The notes beneath the pieces are model-generated. The model was not told where the DNA came from, did not search any database, and saw only the letters and a list, made by a program, of their open reading frames with translations. DNA of 64,000 bases from Gemmatimonadota bacterium (GTDB taxonomy: Bacteria; Gemmatimonadota; Gemmatimonadetes; Longimicrobiales; Gaopeijiaceae). Shown here piece after piece: positions 1 through 7,777 of this stretch (positions within the stretch are counted from its first letter, which is position 1; each line of letters begins with the position of its first letter). Position numbers and translations under genes: made by a program. The DNA lies in NCBI GenBank assembly GCA_022827345.1, contig JAJDTB010000015.1, positions 25,237 through 89,236 on the forward strand. The letters are read 5' to 3'.

Positions 1-575
1 TCGGCGTGCGGCGAAGGTACCCGCGGCTGTCGCACCACACGATCATTCTGGGGCGGCGCTACGAAGGTCTCGTGCGCGACATCTTCGACCGAAAGATCCT
101 GCCGGCCGACTTCAGCATGTACCTGCACGTCCCGAGTCGCACTGAGCCTTCCATGGCGCCGCCGGGCTGCGAGAGCATCTACGTTCTCGTTCCGGTGCCG
201 AACAACGCCTCCGAGATTCGGTGGAAAAGCGAAACCGGCCCGATGACCGACCGCGTCATCGGGGCGCTCGAAGCCTGGGGACTCGAGGGTCTGCGCGATG
301 CGATCGAGGTGCAGCACGTGTTCACTCCAGATGATTTTGCGACCCAATACAACGCCGCGCTCGGCAACGCCTTCGGAATCGAGCCGCGCCTGACCCAGAT
401 CGCCTGGTTCCGCCCCCACAACCGCAGCGAGGAAGCGGACGGGCTCTACCTTGTCGGCGCCGGAACCCACCCGGGAGCGGGGGTGCCGGGGGTGGTGCTG
501 TCGGCGGCCGCCACGATCCATGCGGTGGCCGAGGACTTCGGGCTGCAACGCCACATCCACGGTGCGAGCGCGTGA
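1..575 (+). CDS. crtI: Phytoene desaturase (CrtI-type), 3' part only
   Basis: FAD-dependent carotenoid desaturase that introduces double bases into phytoene at the membrane on the way to lycopene-type pigments. Only the last ~190 residues are present. The frame is open to the left edge, so the start lies outside the window. Visible family landmarks are HHTIILG near residue 10, a PPGCESIYVLVPVPN block in the middle and the C-terminal FAD-binding segment GLYLVGAGTHPGAGVPGV near residue 148, as in bacterial CrtI/CrtN proteins of ~490-500 aa. The stop (573-575) overlaps the region in front of the TPR gene, so the two are probably co-transcribed. Desaturase family is certain; the exact carotenoid step cannot be read from the fragment. 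Confidence 0.92.
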   Translation, partial: GVRRRYPRLSHHTIILGRRYEGLVRDIFDRKILPADFSMYLHVPSRTEPSMAPPGCESIYVLVPVPNNASEIRWKSETGPMTDRVIGALEAWGLEGLRDAIEVQHVFTPDDFATQYNAALGNAFGIEPRLTQIAWFRPHNRSEEADGLYLVGAGTHPGAGVPGVVLSAAATIHAVAEDFGLQRHIHGASA

Positions 576-589
576 TGGAGGACTTACTA

Positions 590-1417
590 ATGGCGCTTTG
601 CACCAATAGCCCGACGATGGCCAGGATATCTGGGTTGATCACCCCCTGCGCCCGGGGGCTGGCGGTCGCGCCCGCGCTCGTGTTCGCCTCCGCTCTCGCC
701 TGGGCCAGCCTGCTTTCGGCCGCCGCCCAGGAACCGGTCCCCTGGGATCTGGCCGACCAACTGCGTGCCGGCCTCGCCGAAGCGGACATTGCAGGTGACC
801 ATGAGGCCCGCAGACAGTTGCTGATCCTTGCCCGGCGCGCGGCGACGGACTTTCCCGAGGATGCGTTGCTCAACCACTACGCCGGGTACGCCCTCTATTC
901 CACAGCCGGGCCGGCTCTCGATTCGGACTCCGAGTACGCGAAATCGCTGCTCGAAGAGGCCGAGTCGTTCTTGGAACGATCGGTGGTGATCCAGCCCATG
1001 GCGGAATCGCACGCTCTGCTGGGTGCGTCGCTCGGGATGCGGATCGGCGGCCCGTTGTCGGCCATTAGGCTCGGCAGGCGCTCGAGGGCGGAATTCGGCA
1101 GGGCCAGATCGCTTGGGCCCGAAAACCCCCGCGTCAGGCTGCTCGAAGGAATCTCCGCATTTCACTCGCCATCGATACTCGGCGGTGGCCACGACGCGGC
1201 GCTGGAGCACTTCCTCGCGGCGATCGAACTGTTCGCCGACGATGCCCCGGAGCCGCCGTTGCCGGCGTGGGGACACGCGGAGGCGCACGCCTGGCTCGGG
1301 CAGACCTATGCTGCGCTCGGACGCCCGGACGAGGCTAGGACAGCCTACGAGCGCGCGCTGTCGCTCGAGCCAGGCTATTTGTGGGTGCTGGAGGTGTTGC
1401 TGCCCGCCTTGGGCTGA
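590..1417 (+). CDS. Secreted tetratricopeptide-repeat (TPR) protein
   Basis: About 275 aa. An upstream GTG/ATG (572/575) is in frame, but the ATG at 590 has a GGAGG eight bases before it, so I start there. The N-terminus has a hydrophobic Sec-type signal ending near AAAQ (about residue 40). The rest is helical with TPR-like units: an N-terminal pair around LNHYAGYALY, and a clear C-terminal TPR with AWLGQTYAALGRPDEA and AYERALSLEPGY. TPR proteins are usually protein-interaction scaffolds; no enzymatic domain is visible. It directly follows the carotenoid desaturase with almost no gap, but a role in pigment synthesis is only suggested by position. Close relatives in other genomes were not checked. 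Confidence 0.78.
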   Translation: MALCTNSPTMARISGLITPCARGLAVAPALVFASALAWASLLSAAAQEPVPWDLADQLRAGLAEADIAGDHEARRQLLILARRAATDFPEDALLNHYAGYALYSTAGPALDSDSEYAKSLLEEAESFLERSVVIQPMAESHALLGASLGMRIGGPLSAIRLGRRSRAEFGRARSLGPENPRVRLLEGISAFHSPSILGGGHDAALEHFLAAIELFADDAPEPPLPAWGHAEAHAWLGQTYAALGRPDEARTAYERALSLEPGYLWVLEVLLPALG

Positions 1418-1552
1418 TGGGACGGGGATTCGCCCGGTTCGATCGGACGCCCGGAGGGGGCCGGATCGACCCGACATCCCTGCACTTCCGTTCGCCCCAA
1501 CCCCTATTTTAGGAGTTCTTGCGACGCCTCAGCCCCGAGCACCGGACGCGCC

Positions 1553-3154
1553 ATGGACTTCGAGTTGATCGCCATCGCTTTGGGAGACGTTGGCTGGATC
1601 GGCCTGGCCTTCGTCCTGGGCCTGCTGTCCAGAGCCGTCGGGCTGCCGCCCATGGTGGGGTTCCTCGCAACGGGGTTCGCGCTCAACCTGTACGGAATCG
1701 CAAGCGGGGAAGTGCTGCGAAAACTGTCGGATCTCGGCATCACCCTGCTGCTGTTTACGGTCGGCCTCAAGCTGAACCTTCGGACCCTGGCGCGCCCGCA
1801 GGTCTGGGCCGTTGCTGGGCTGCACATGTCGATCGCCGTTGCGGGCTTCGCCGCCGCCATCCTTCTCCTGGCGCTCGCGGGCGCGCCCTTCCTCTCCGGT
1901 CTCGGCATCGCCCAAACACTGCTGATCGCGTTCGCGTTGAGCTTCTCGAGCACGGTGTTCGCCGTGAAGGTGCTGGAGGAGAAAGGGGCGATGGCTTCGC
2001 TGGCCGGCCGGATCGCGGTCGGCATCCTCATCGTGCAGGACCTGGCCGCGGTCGCCTTTCTCGCGGCCTCGGCGGGCGAATGGCCCAGTCCCTGGGCGCT
2101 TCTGCTTCTGCTGCTCGTTCCGTTGCGGCCGCTGCTGACGCTCGTCCTCGAGCGGGTCGGCCATGGCGAACTGCTCGTGTTGTACTCGCTGCTGCTCGCC
2201 CTGGGCGGCGCGGAGGCATTCGAGCTGGTCGGGTTGAAGGGCGACCTGGGCGCGCTCGCCCTCGGCATTCTCGTCGCCGGACACCACAAGTCCGAAGAGG
2301 TGGCGAAGACCATGTTCGGGTTCAAGAACCTGTTTCTGCTCGGCTTCTTCCTGTCCATAGGGCTCTCGGGACCGCTCACGGTGGAGGCGTTTCTCGCCGG
2401 CGCGGCCGTCACGCCCCTCGTACTCGCCAAGTCGGCGCTGTTCCTCGTCCTGTTCACAAGATTCAAGCTGCGGGCGCGGACATCGTTGCTCGCTTCCCTG
2501 ACCCTGACCAGCTACAGTGAATTCGGCCTCATCGTCGTGGCGCTCGGGGTCGCCAGCGGCTGTCTCGACGGCCACTGGCTGATCGTTCTCGCGACCGCCC
2601 TGTCGCTTTCCTGCGCCGTTGCCGCGGTGCTCAACGCCGCCGCCCACCGCATCCACCGGCGGTACCACGCGACGTGGAAGCGGCTTGAACGCCCCGAGCG
2701 CCTCACCGACGACCGGCCGCTCGACATCGGAGGCGCGCGGATCGCGATCGTCGGCATGGGCCGCATCGGCACGCCGGCCTACGACCACATGCATCGGCTT
2801 CACGGCGGGGCCGTCGTCGGTGTGGACTTCGATCCCCGGAAGGTGCGGCGCCACCAATCGGCGGGCCGCAAGGTGCTACTGGGCGATCCGCGCGACGGAG
2901 ACTTCTGGGATCGGGTTCAGAGCACTCGAACTCTGGACATCGTCATGCTGGCGCTGCCCAATCGCGCCGCCAAGCTCGCCGTTCTGGACCGCATTGGGGA
3001 CGCCGGTTTCGATGGCCGGGTCGCCGCCGCGGTCAGGTTTCCGGACGAGATCGAGGCGATGCGTGAGGCCGGGGCGTCGATCCTATTCGACCTCTCGGCC
3101 GAAGCCGGTTCGGGATTTGCCGAGCACGTGGCCGCGCAGACTTCCTCCTCCTGA
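1553..3154 (+). CDS. CPA2-type cation:proton antiporter with TrkA-N (RCK) domain
   Basis: 533 aa inner-membrane protein of the KefB/YbaL class, exchanging K+ (or Na+) for H+. Roughly residues 1-370 are a run of about 12 hydrophobic helices, including the family segments SFSSTVFAVKVLEEKG, GILIVQDLAAV and TSYSEFGLIV. Residues ~395-510 form a cytoplasmic Rossmann domain with the nucleotide-binding GMGRIG near residue 401, typical of TrkA-N domains that gate the channel with NAD(H). No KefF/KefG-like ancillary flavoprotein is adjacent. No strong Shine-Dalgarno precedes the ATG; an AT-rich patch (TATTTT near 1503) could be a -10 element. The gene stands alone, with 135 bases upstream and over 400 bases downstream without a clear gene. 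Confidence 0.93.
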   Translation: MDFELIAIALGDVGWIGLAFVLGLLSRAVGLPPMVGFLATGFALNLYGIASGEVLRKLSDLGITLLLFTVGLKLNLRTLARPQVWAVAGLHMSIAVAGFAAAILLLALAGAPFLSGLGIAQTLLIAFALSFSSTVFAVKVLEEKGAMASLAGRIAVGILIVQDLAAVAFLAASAGEWPSPWALLLLLLVPLRPLLTLVLERVGHGELLVLYSLLLALGGAEAFELVGLKGDLGALALGILVAGHHKSEEVAKTMFGFKNLFLLGFFLSIGLSGPLTVEAFLAGAAVTPLVLAKSALFLVLFTRFKLRARTSLLASLTLTSYSEFGLIVVALGVASGCLDGHWLIVLATALSLSCAVAAVLNAAAHRIHRRYHATWKRLERPERLTDDRPLDIGGARIAIVGMGRIGTPAYDHMHRLHGGAVVGVDFDPRKVRRHQSAGRKVLLGDPRDGDFWDRVQSTRTLDIVMLALPNRAAKLAVLDRIGDAGFDGRVAAAVRFPDEIEAMREAGASILFDLSAEAGSGFAEHVAAQTSSS

Positions 3155-3573
3155 ACACGCGAGAGAGGAGTCGAGCGCCACCCACGCCAAGGCCGGCATG
3201 ATTTGCGCACCTCCGGCACCGTTGTTTAGACCCGTATACGCCTGCGCAAACGACATGCGGTGCCGATGCGCACTCCGGTGCTCCTGACGTGCGCACCGGC
3301 TGGACGGCGGAAGCTGCTGCGCGCAAACGTCTTGCGCCTCGTTGTTCCGGGCGGCCGGGGCCGCAGCGCTCGCTTACTCACCTTACAAGCGTCAGCCTTG
3401 GGCAAGCGCGCCGGACGACCGCGCCGCGGGGAATTTCGGGGCGTCGGAGTCTCCATACCGTACACGGAGAAGCCCCAATCGGGCGGTGTCAACCTCGTGA
3501 TTCGAGGTGGTGTCCCAAGGGTTCCAGCGGCGTCCCGGATGCTTTCGTCCTGACAGCGGGCCTCTTCTGTTTG
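3155..3573. other. Gene-free stretch between antiporter and small unknown protein
   Basis: About 420 bases with no convincing gene. Short overlapping frames have arginine/proline-rich, shadow-like compositions. I see a small perfect hairpin (ACCTCG / CGAGGT, 3492-3508) just ahead of the next gene and repeated GTGCGCAC-like words between about 3205 and 3300. No transposase remnant, tRNA or recognised regulatory RNA could be identified. Confidence 0.4.
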
Positions 3574-4023
3574 ATGCCCGTAGCGGCGCGCACCCAGGAA
3601 GGGGACGCGCTGGCCCGATACGAAATTGAGAAAAAGAACGAGATCGTAGCTGGGGCTTTAGAGTGGCTCGTTCCGATTGTGGGCCACCACTACGCCGGTA
3701 ACGCGAGAGCTGGCTACGTGCCGGCTGCGGTCTCGGGCGGTGGACTCGTCGGCGTCATCGTCGGTTCGACCCTGAGTTCGAACTGTTATAGCGCAGGTGG
3801 CGTCGAAATCTGCCAGTCGGGAAACGGTACGGTCGTGGCCTTGAGTTGGTTGACCTACCTCGGTGGACGTGTATGGGGTATCGTGTCCGCCTTGGATGTC
3901 GCAAGGCAGTTCAACCGGGACTTGGCGGATCGCCTCGGCGTCGGCCTCGATGACGTGGATCTCGTCGTAGCGCCTACTCCAACTGGAATGTCGGTCGGTC
4001 CCTCGTTCCCCTTCGGACGATGA
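3574..4023 (+). CDS. Small exported or membrane protein of unknown function, start uncertain
   Basis: I do not recognise a named family. The clear coding part runs from the ATG at 3574 (about 149 aa). It holds EIEKKNEIVAGALEWLVP, a GHHYAGNARAGYVPAA segment, a glycine/valine-rich membrane-like stretch (GGGLVGVIVGSTL) and a second hydrophobic stretch ending in VWGIVSALDVARQFNRD. This layout (charged N-terminus, G-H-x-Y-x-G-N, then a W...D..A...N tail) recalls small TM2/DUF5683-like proteins, but that is only a resemblance. The hydrophobic leader FVLTAGLFCLMPVAA lies partly upstream of the ATG in the same frame without a good start codon. An ATG at 3539 would supply it if one base were missing. 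Either the start is unusual or there is a one-base deletion. Confidence 0.5.
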   Translation: MPVAARTQEGDALARYEIEKKNEIVAGALEWLVPIVGHHYAGNARAGYVPAAVSGGGLVGVIVGSTLSSNCYSAGGVEICQSGNGTVVALSWLTYLGGRVWGIVSALDVARQFNRDLADRLGVGLDDVDLVVAPTPTGMSVGPSFPFGR

Positions 4024-4609
4024 CCATCGACATCTGCCTCCCAACGGAAGCGCATCTTTCCATGCATCTTCGAGTCAAGATCACCGCGTCGCTTGCCGGC
4101 CTTCGCCATGTGATGCAGTCGCTCCACGCCTGAAGGACTTCGGCTCGGGGCTCCAGAAGGTCGGATCGCTGATATGCTTGAACGGCCCGGCTTCTCGGAA
4201 CGCGGGTGAAGAAGTCGGTTCTCAGGGACCTTCGGCGGCGAGGAAGCGCCGGGGGGCATGGGATTCCCGCCATTCAGGTCCGGTTTTCCCGCTTTCGCGG
4301 CACGGTCCAGCAAGGTCCAGTACAACGGCAGGAAACGCAGATCGTGCAGTCCCAGTTGACTTTACGTGACTTCCTGCCGTGATTTTACCCTCAGGTGTTC
4401 CGCCGTAACGTTAGGGTCTGGCGGTCAGTTGTAGCGGGAATTGTAACAAAGCCCTGCTCTTCGAGCTGGCGGCCTTCGGCCCGCCCTCGATCTTCGATCA
4501 CGACGAGTGGCAGGTCGTTGAACCCATGGCGGGCTCGGCGGAGGAGGACGTTGCTCCCCCCTTGCCGGGTCCATAGGCTACAGGACTTCCTGGCTCTCCA
4601 CCGGTCAAC
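4024..4609. other. Gene-poor stretch, possible eroded gene remnants
   Basis: About 590 bases between the small unknown protein and the HTH-DUF433 gene. Frames here are short. Two stretches look weakly protein-like: minus strand around 4345-4240 (reading LRFLPLYWTLLDRAAKAG) and plus strand around 4458-4575 (reading AAFGPPSIFDHDEWQ, closing at a TAG). Neither has a start and body I can defend, so they may be decayed genes. The stretch holds a perfect 10-base inverted repeat (4325-4380) and the 13-mer GTAACGTTAGGGT (4405-4417), which recurs at 45721. Confidence 0.4.
4325..4380. repeat. Perfect 10-bp inverted repeat with 36-bp spacer
   Basis: Arms ACGGCAGGAA (4325-4334) and TTCCTGCCGT (4371-4380) are exact reverse complements. 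The right arm is followed by GATTTT, so on the plus strand it could act as a weak terminator, or the arms could be ends of a small decayed element. No second copy with the same arms and spacing was noticed elsewhere in the window. Confidence 0.6.
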
Positions 4610-5308
4610 ATGCCCATGGCCTCATCGCAAGCCAACGCCGAAGACATCCGCGACAACCCGGTCTACACCATCTCGGCCACTGCCCGGCACCTCGGCATGT
4701 CCAGTGCCACGCTGCGCCATTGGGTCGTCGGCCGGTCGTACAGCCGCAGGAGGCGGTCGGCCGCCGTCGAGCCCCTGATCCGGGCCACCGCCACGAGCGG
4801 TCTGATCTCCTTCAACAACCTCGTGGAGGCGCATGTCCTGCTGGCTTTTCGCTCGCGGGACCTGAGCAGAATGGCGGCTGTTGGCCGAGCGATCGCGTCC
4901 GCCGAAGCGTCGCTCGGGGTGGAGCGCCTGCTGTTGCGGCCGGAACTGTGCGGATCGGGCCAGGACGTTCTCTTCGACCGGGTCGCGCAGCTGCTCAAGC
5001 TGTCCCGCTCCGTCGAGCTGGCGATGCGGCACAGGCTTTCCGCCAGCCTGAACCGGCTCGATCGCGACGACGAGGGCCTCCCGGTCAGGCTCTATCCGCT
5101 CATGCCCCTTGGCTCGGCGGACCGCAGGGGGATCGTGATCGACCCGTACGTCGCGTTGGGCCGCCCGACGGTGGCAGGTTCGGAAGTCGAGACGGCCTCC
5201 GTGGCCGGACGGATCGATTCGGGAGAGGATCTGCAGACGGTGGCGGATCACTGTGGGCTCGATGTCGCCCAGGTCATGGACGCCATCGTGTATGAGCGGG
5301 CGGTGTAG
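4610..5308 (+). CDS. MerR-like HTH protein with C-terminal DUF433 domain
   Basis: 232 aa. Residues ~15-40 (YTISATARHLGMSSATLRHW) read as a MerR-type helix-turn-helix. Residues ~175-232 match DUF433: IVIDPYVALGRPTVAGSEVETA, then a helix ending DIVYER-like (DAIVYERAV). DUF433 proteins are commonly the antitoxin half of pairs with a PIN-like DUF5615 toxin, and the HTH would let the antitoxin bind its own promoter. Here no toxin ORF lies on either side: upstream is the gene-poor stretch, and two bases downstream a lipoprotein gene ends on the other strand. It may be an orphan regulator. The middle region (residues 60-170) is helical and unassigned. No clear Shine-Dalgarno is visible before the ATG. 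Confidence 0.75.
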   Translation: MPMASSQANAEDIRDNPVYTISATARHLGMSSATLRHWVVGRSYSRRRRSAAVEPLIRATATSGLISFNNLVEAHVLLAFRSRDLSRMAAVGRAIASAEASLGVERLLLRPELCGSGQDVLFDRVAQLLKLSRSVELAMRHRLSASLNRLDRDDEGLPVRLYPLMPLGSADRRGIVIDPYVALGRPTVAGSEVETASVAGRIDSGEDLQTVADHCGLDVAQVMDAIVYERAV

Positions 5309-5310
5309 AC

Positions 5311-6144
5311 TCAGCGTCGCTGACGAATCCGCATGGCCTCCGTCAGCCGCAGTTCGAAGGGCGCCCGGTTCGGCCTCGACACCGTCCCCACGAGATCCCG
5401 GCCGTATTCGTGCGAGACCACCAGCCTGGTCTCGGGGTCCCACAGGATGACGCCGGTCGACGATCCTTTCATGGACTGTCGCGTCAGGTTTCCCGCCCGT
5501 CCCGTGTAGATCCTGAATTCCACCTTGCCCGCTGCGGCGATGTGCACGAGCCCGCGTCCGTCGACCACGGTGTCTCCAACCAGGGTGTAGTCGTAGACCG
5601 TTCTGGAGATGACTTCCGTCACACGGCCGTCGGTGTGCCACCTCAGGGTGTCCAGCCAGGTGCCGCCCGGCTCCACGACGGTGTCCGGCAAGCGGGGGAA
5701 CAGGTCGTGGGCGAGTGCAGCGAAGGAAAAGACCTCGGCGTCGAGGCCGGACAGTTCCGGAAACGACTCCACTTCGACAATGCCGCGCCGGTTCATCACG
5801 AAGTCGAGCGTCCCGGCCAGATACCCCAGGTCCGCGGCCGCGGCGCCCTGCACGGGGTCGGACAGCGTGCCCCCGAATCCTCCCGCGATGCCCCGGACCC
5901 GAATGCCTTCGGGGGCCCTTTCGAAGGACAGGTCCAGCGACATCGCGTATTCCCCTGCGACCTCCAGGTCTCCGACGGGTGATTTCGCGATGCCCGCGAC
6001 GGTGTCCGCGATCTCATAGGCGGCATGCGGCGGGGACGGGAAACCGTAGCTGAGCCAGCCGGGGGGGTATGGGCTGGCCGGACCCGTGCAACCCGCAAGG
6101 GCTGTGGCCGCAACGAGCGGGGCAAGCGTCGGCAGGGCTCTCAT
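5311..6144 (-). CDS. Lipoprotein of unknown function (paralog A of a three-member family)
   Basis: 277 aa. The signal peptide ends in a lipobox, ALAGC, with Cys19 as the lipidation site, so it should be anchored in a membrane. The mature part shares ordered blocks with the products at 13516-14358 and 28651-29475: AYEIADT at the start, a SPVGDL-like strand, HDLFPRLP, PGGTWLDT, YDYTLVGDTVVDGRGLVHIA and SMKGSSTGVILWDPE. The TLVGDTVVDGR core is identical in all three. The pattern suggests a beta-rich domain; no catalytic motif is evident and I do not recognise a named family. It is divergent from the oxygenase gene at 6456, with a shared 311-base upstream region, and convergent with the DUF433 gene (two bases apart). 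Confidence 0.82.
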   Translation of the reverse strand: MRALPTLAPLVAATALAGCTGPASPYPPGWLSYGFPSPPHAAYEIADTVAGIAKSPVGDLEVAGEYAMSLDLSFERAPEGIRVRGIAGGFGGTLSDPVQGAAAADLGYLAGTLDFVMNRRGIVEVESFPELSGLDAEVFSFAALAHDLFPRLPDTVVEPGGTWLDTLRWHTDGRVTEVISRTVYDYTLVGDTVVDGRGLVHIAAAGKVEFRIYTGRAGNLTRQSMKGSSTGVILWDPETRLVVSHEYGRDLVGTVSRPNRAPFELRLTEAMRIRQRR

Positions 6145-6455
6145 TCGTTCACTGGCTCCGGGGATGTGGGATCTGGCATCGGTACCCCCGCTATCAACTA
6201 CGCATTTAGGAGCAATCGGTTACGCATCGCAAGTGCCCAATCGCGGCTCGCGGGCGCGCCGCTGCCGGCAGGCGGGAGGCTCCCATCCGTCTGCTGACGG
6301 CCTGACGCGCTTCGGCCACCGCGTGTCGCCGCGCACGAGGAGAGGGCACGGCAACGTTGGCTTGTCATCCTGTTGGGCACAGATCTATGATACGTCCGTT
6401 GACCTTCCTACAACCTTCCGACACGGTTGCCGTGAAGGATGACAATACGCTATTA
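6145..6455. other. Divergent intergenic region with a strong promoter-like element
   Basis: Separates lipoprotein A (minus) from the MpaB-like oxygenase (plus). Apart from the promoter-like element at 6362-6391, I see no gene, repeat or RNA structure I can support. Confidence 0.5.
6362..6391 (+). promoter_or_regulatory. Sigma70-type promoter candidate for the oxygenase gene
   Basis: TTGTCA (6362-6367) and TATGAT (6386-6391) are separated by 18 bases, a close match to the housekeeping consensus in a GC-rich background. Predicted transcription would begin near 6398, about 58 bases ahead of the ATG at 6456. This rules out the longer in-frame starts at 6357 and 6387. Confidence 0.6.
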
Positions 6456-7670
6456 ATGACGACTCGTCCCCAGCCCCCGCTACCCCTCGCGCGCCCACCC
6501 ATGAACATCCCCAGCGCCTATGCACAAGGATACGAAGCGGCCCGGGCGCTTGATCCCGAACTGGCGACGGCATACATCCGCCATACCACCATCGGCGATC
6601 CGCTCGCGGATGCGGTGATCCGAGATCTGGGATCGCTGTCTCCAGAAGAGATCCACGATACCCTGGCACAAGTGCTGGAGGGGTCCGGCACGTCGGGCGA
6701 CGGCGTTCCCGAGTCCCTCCTGGTGTTCGTCGAGGAAGCGAGGAAGGTGCCTGAGTGGTTCGACAGGAAGCGCGCCAGGGTCGCCTCACAGGCCTTCCTC
6801 CGCAATTCGGACATCGTCCTGGCGGCACTCGTGGGCGGCAGCATCGTGGAGGGGTTCTCCACTCTGATCAGCAAGTCGTTTCGCATTCGGGGGCGGCTCG
6901 TCGTCGCGGCCATCCGCCGTCTCAAGCACAACGGCATGCAGTTGGTCGAGCAGTATCTCCCGGGCGGGATGGAGCCCGGAGGTGACGGATGGAGGCTGAC
7001 GCTGCGGGCCCGGCTCGTGCACGCGCAGTCGAGGCATCTGCTCAACGGCTCGGACGAGTGGGATCGGGAGCGGTACGGCACGCCGCTCAGCGCTTCGCAT
7101 GTGTTGCTGGCCGGGGCTGCCTTCTCGGGGCGCCTGATGCAGCACGTCGCCACGCTGGGGGGTGACTTCACGCGGGATGAACGTGAAGCCTTCGTCCACG
7201 TCTGGCGCTACGCCGGACTGCTCTTCGGCATCCCCGGGGAGATCCTCTTCCACGACGAAGCCTCGGCGCTGCGAACCTTCGAGATCGGGCGGATGTGCGA
7301 GCCTCCCACCGACCTCGACGGGATCATCATGGCCAACAGCGTGGTGAACAGCGCGCCCATCATCGTTGGCGTGAAAAACCCCCCGGAGCGCCGGAAGATG
7401 GCCCGCACGGTGACCCAGGTCTCCCGGGAGCTGATCGGCGATGAGCTCGCGGACTCGCTCAGGTTCCCGGCGCGGAGACGGAAGGTGGTGCCGTGGCTGC
7501 GGTTCAGGCACCGCGCCCGCCGACTCGTGGGCAGGGTGCTTCCCGGACTGGCGGCGAAGCAGGATCAGGATCGATTCGAGGCGCTTATGGAGTTCGCGAG
7601 CTTCGACGAGTTCGAGCACTCGTACAAACTGCCGACCGCCCTCCACGACGAGCGGTCGTCGGACTGGTAG
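6456..7670 (+). CDS. MpaB/Lcp-like oxygenase (DUF2236 family)
   Basis: About 404 aa from the ATG at 6456; longer in-frame starts exist, but they lie at or before the predicted transcription start. The protein matches the ER-bound oxygenase MpaB/latex-clearing-protein family (DUF2236). It has an N-terminal helix region, GGSIVEGFSTLISKSF around residue 128, then the conserved core DEREAFVHVWRYAGLLFGIP around residues 243-260, where the histidine is the expected haem or metal ligand. Family members oxidise diverse substrates such as polyisoprene and phenolic lipids, so the substrate cannot be read here. No signal peptide is evident. It is not obviously co-transcribed with a partner; the next gene starts 107 bases downstream with its own ribosome-binding site. 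Confidence 0.8.
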   Translation: MTTRPQPPLPLARPPMNIPSAYAQGYEAARALDPELATAYIRHTTIGDPLADAVIRDLGSLSPEEIHDTLAQVLEGSGTSGDGVPESLLVFVEEARKVPEWFDRKRARVASQAFLRNSDIVLAALVGGSIVEGFSTLISKSFRIRGRLVVAAIRRLKHNGMQLVEQYLPGGMEPGGDGWRLTLRARLVHAQSRHLLNGSDEWDRERYGTPLSASHVLLAGAAFSGRLMQHVATLGGDFTRDEREAFVHVWRYAGLLFGIPGEILFHDEASALRTFEIGRMCEPPTDLDGIIMANSVVNSAPIIVGVKNPPERRKMARTVTQVSRELIGDELADSLRFPARRRKVVPWLRFRHRARRLVGRVLPGLAAKQDQDRFEALMEFASFDEFEHSYKLPTALHDERSSDW

Positions 7671-7777
7671 GACCTGCTCGCGCCGGCGCCGGTTGCCGGG
7701 TTGATAGCGGGCACGTAGGGTCGGAGTCACCGATTCGGACGAGTTGGAGCCAGTCGGTGAACGATAGGGGAGGCACG

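Noticed and set aside
4405..4420. Integron attC-like recombination site at GTTAGGGT
   Set aside because: The word fits the GTTRRRY core only partly, no matching RYYYAAC arm with attC structure was found, and no integrase is nearby.
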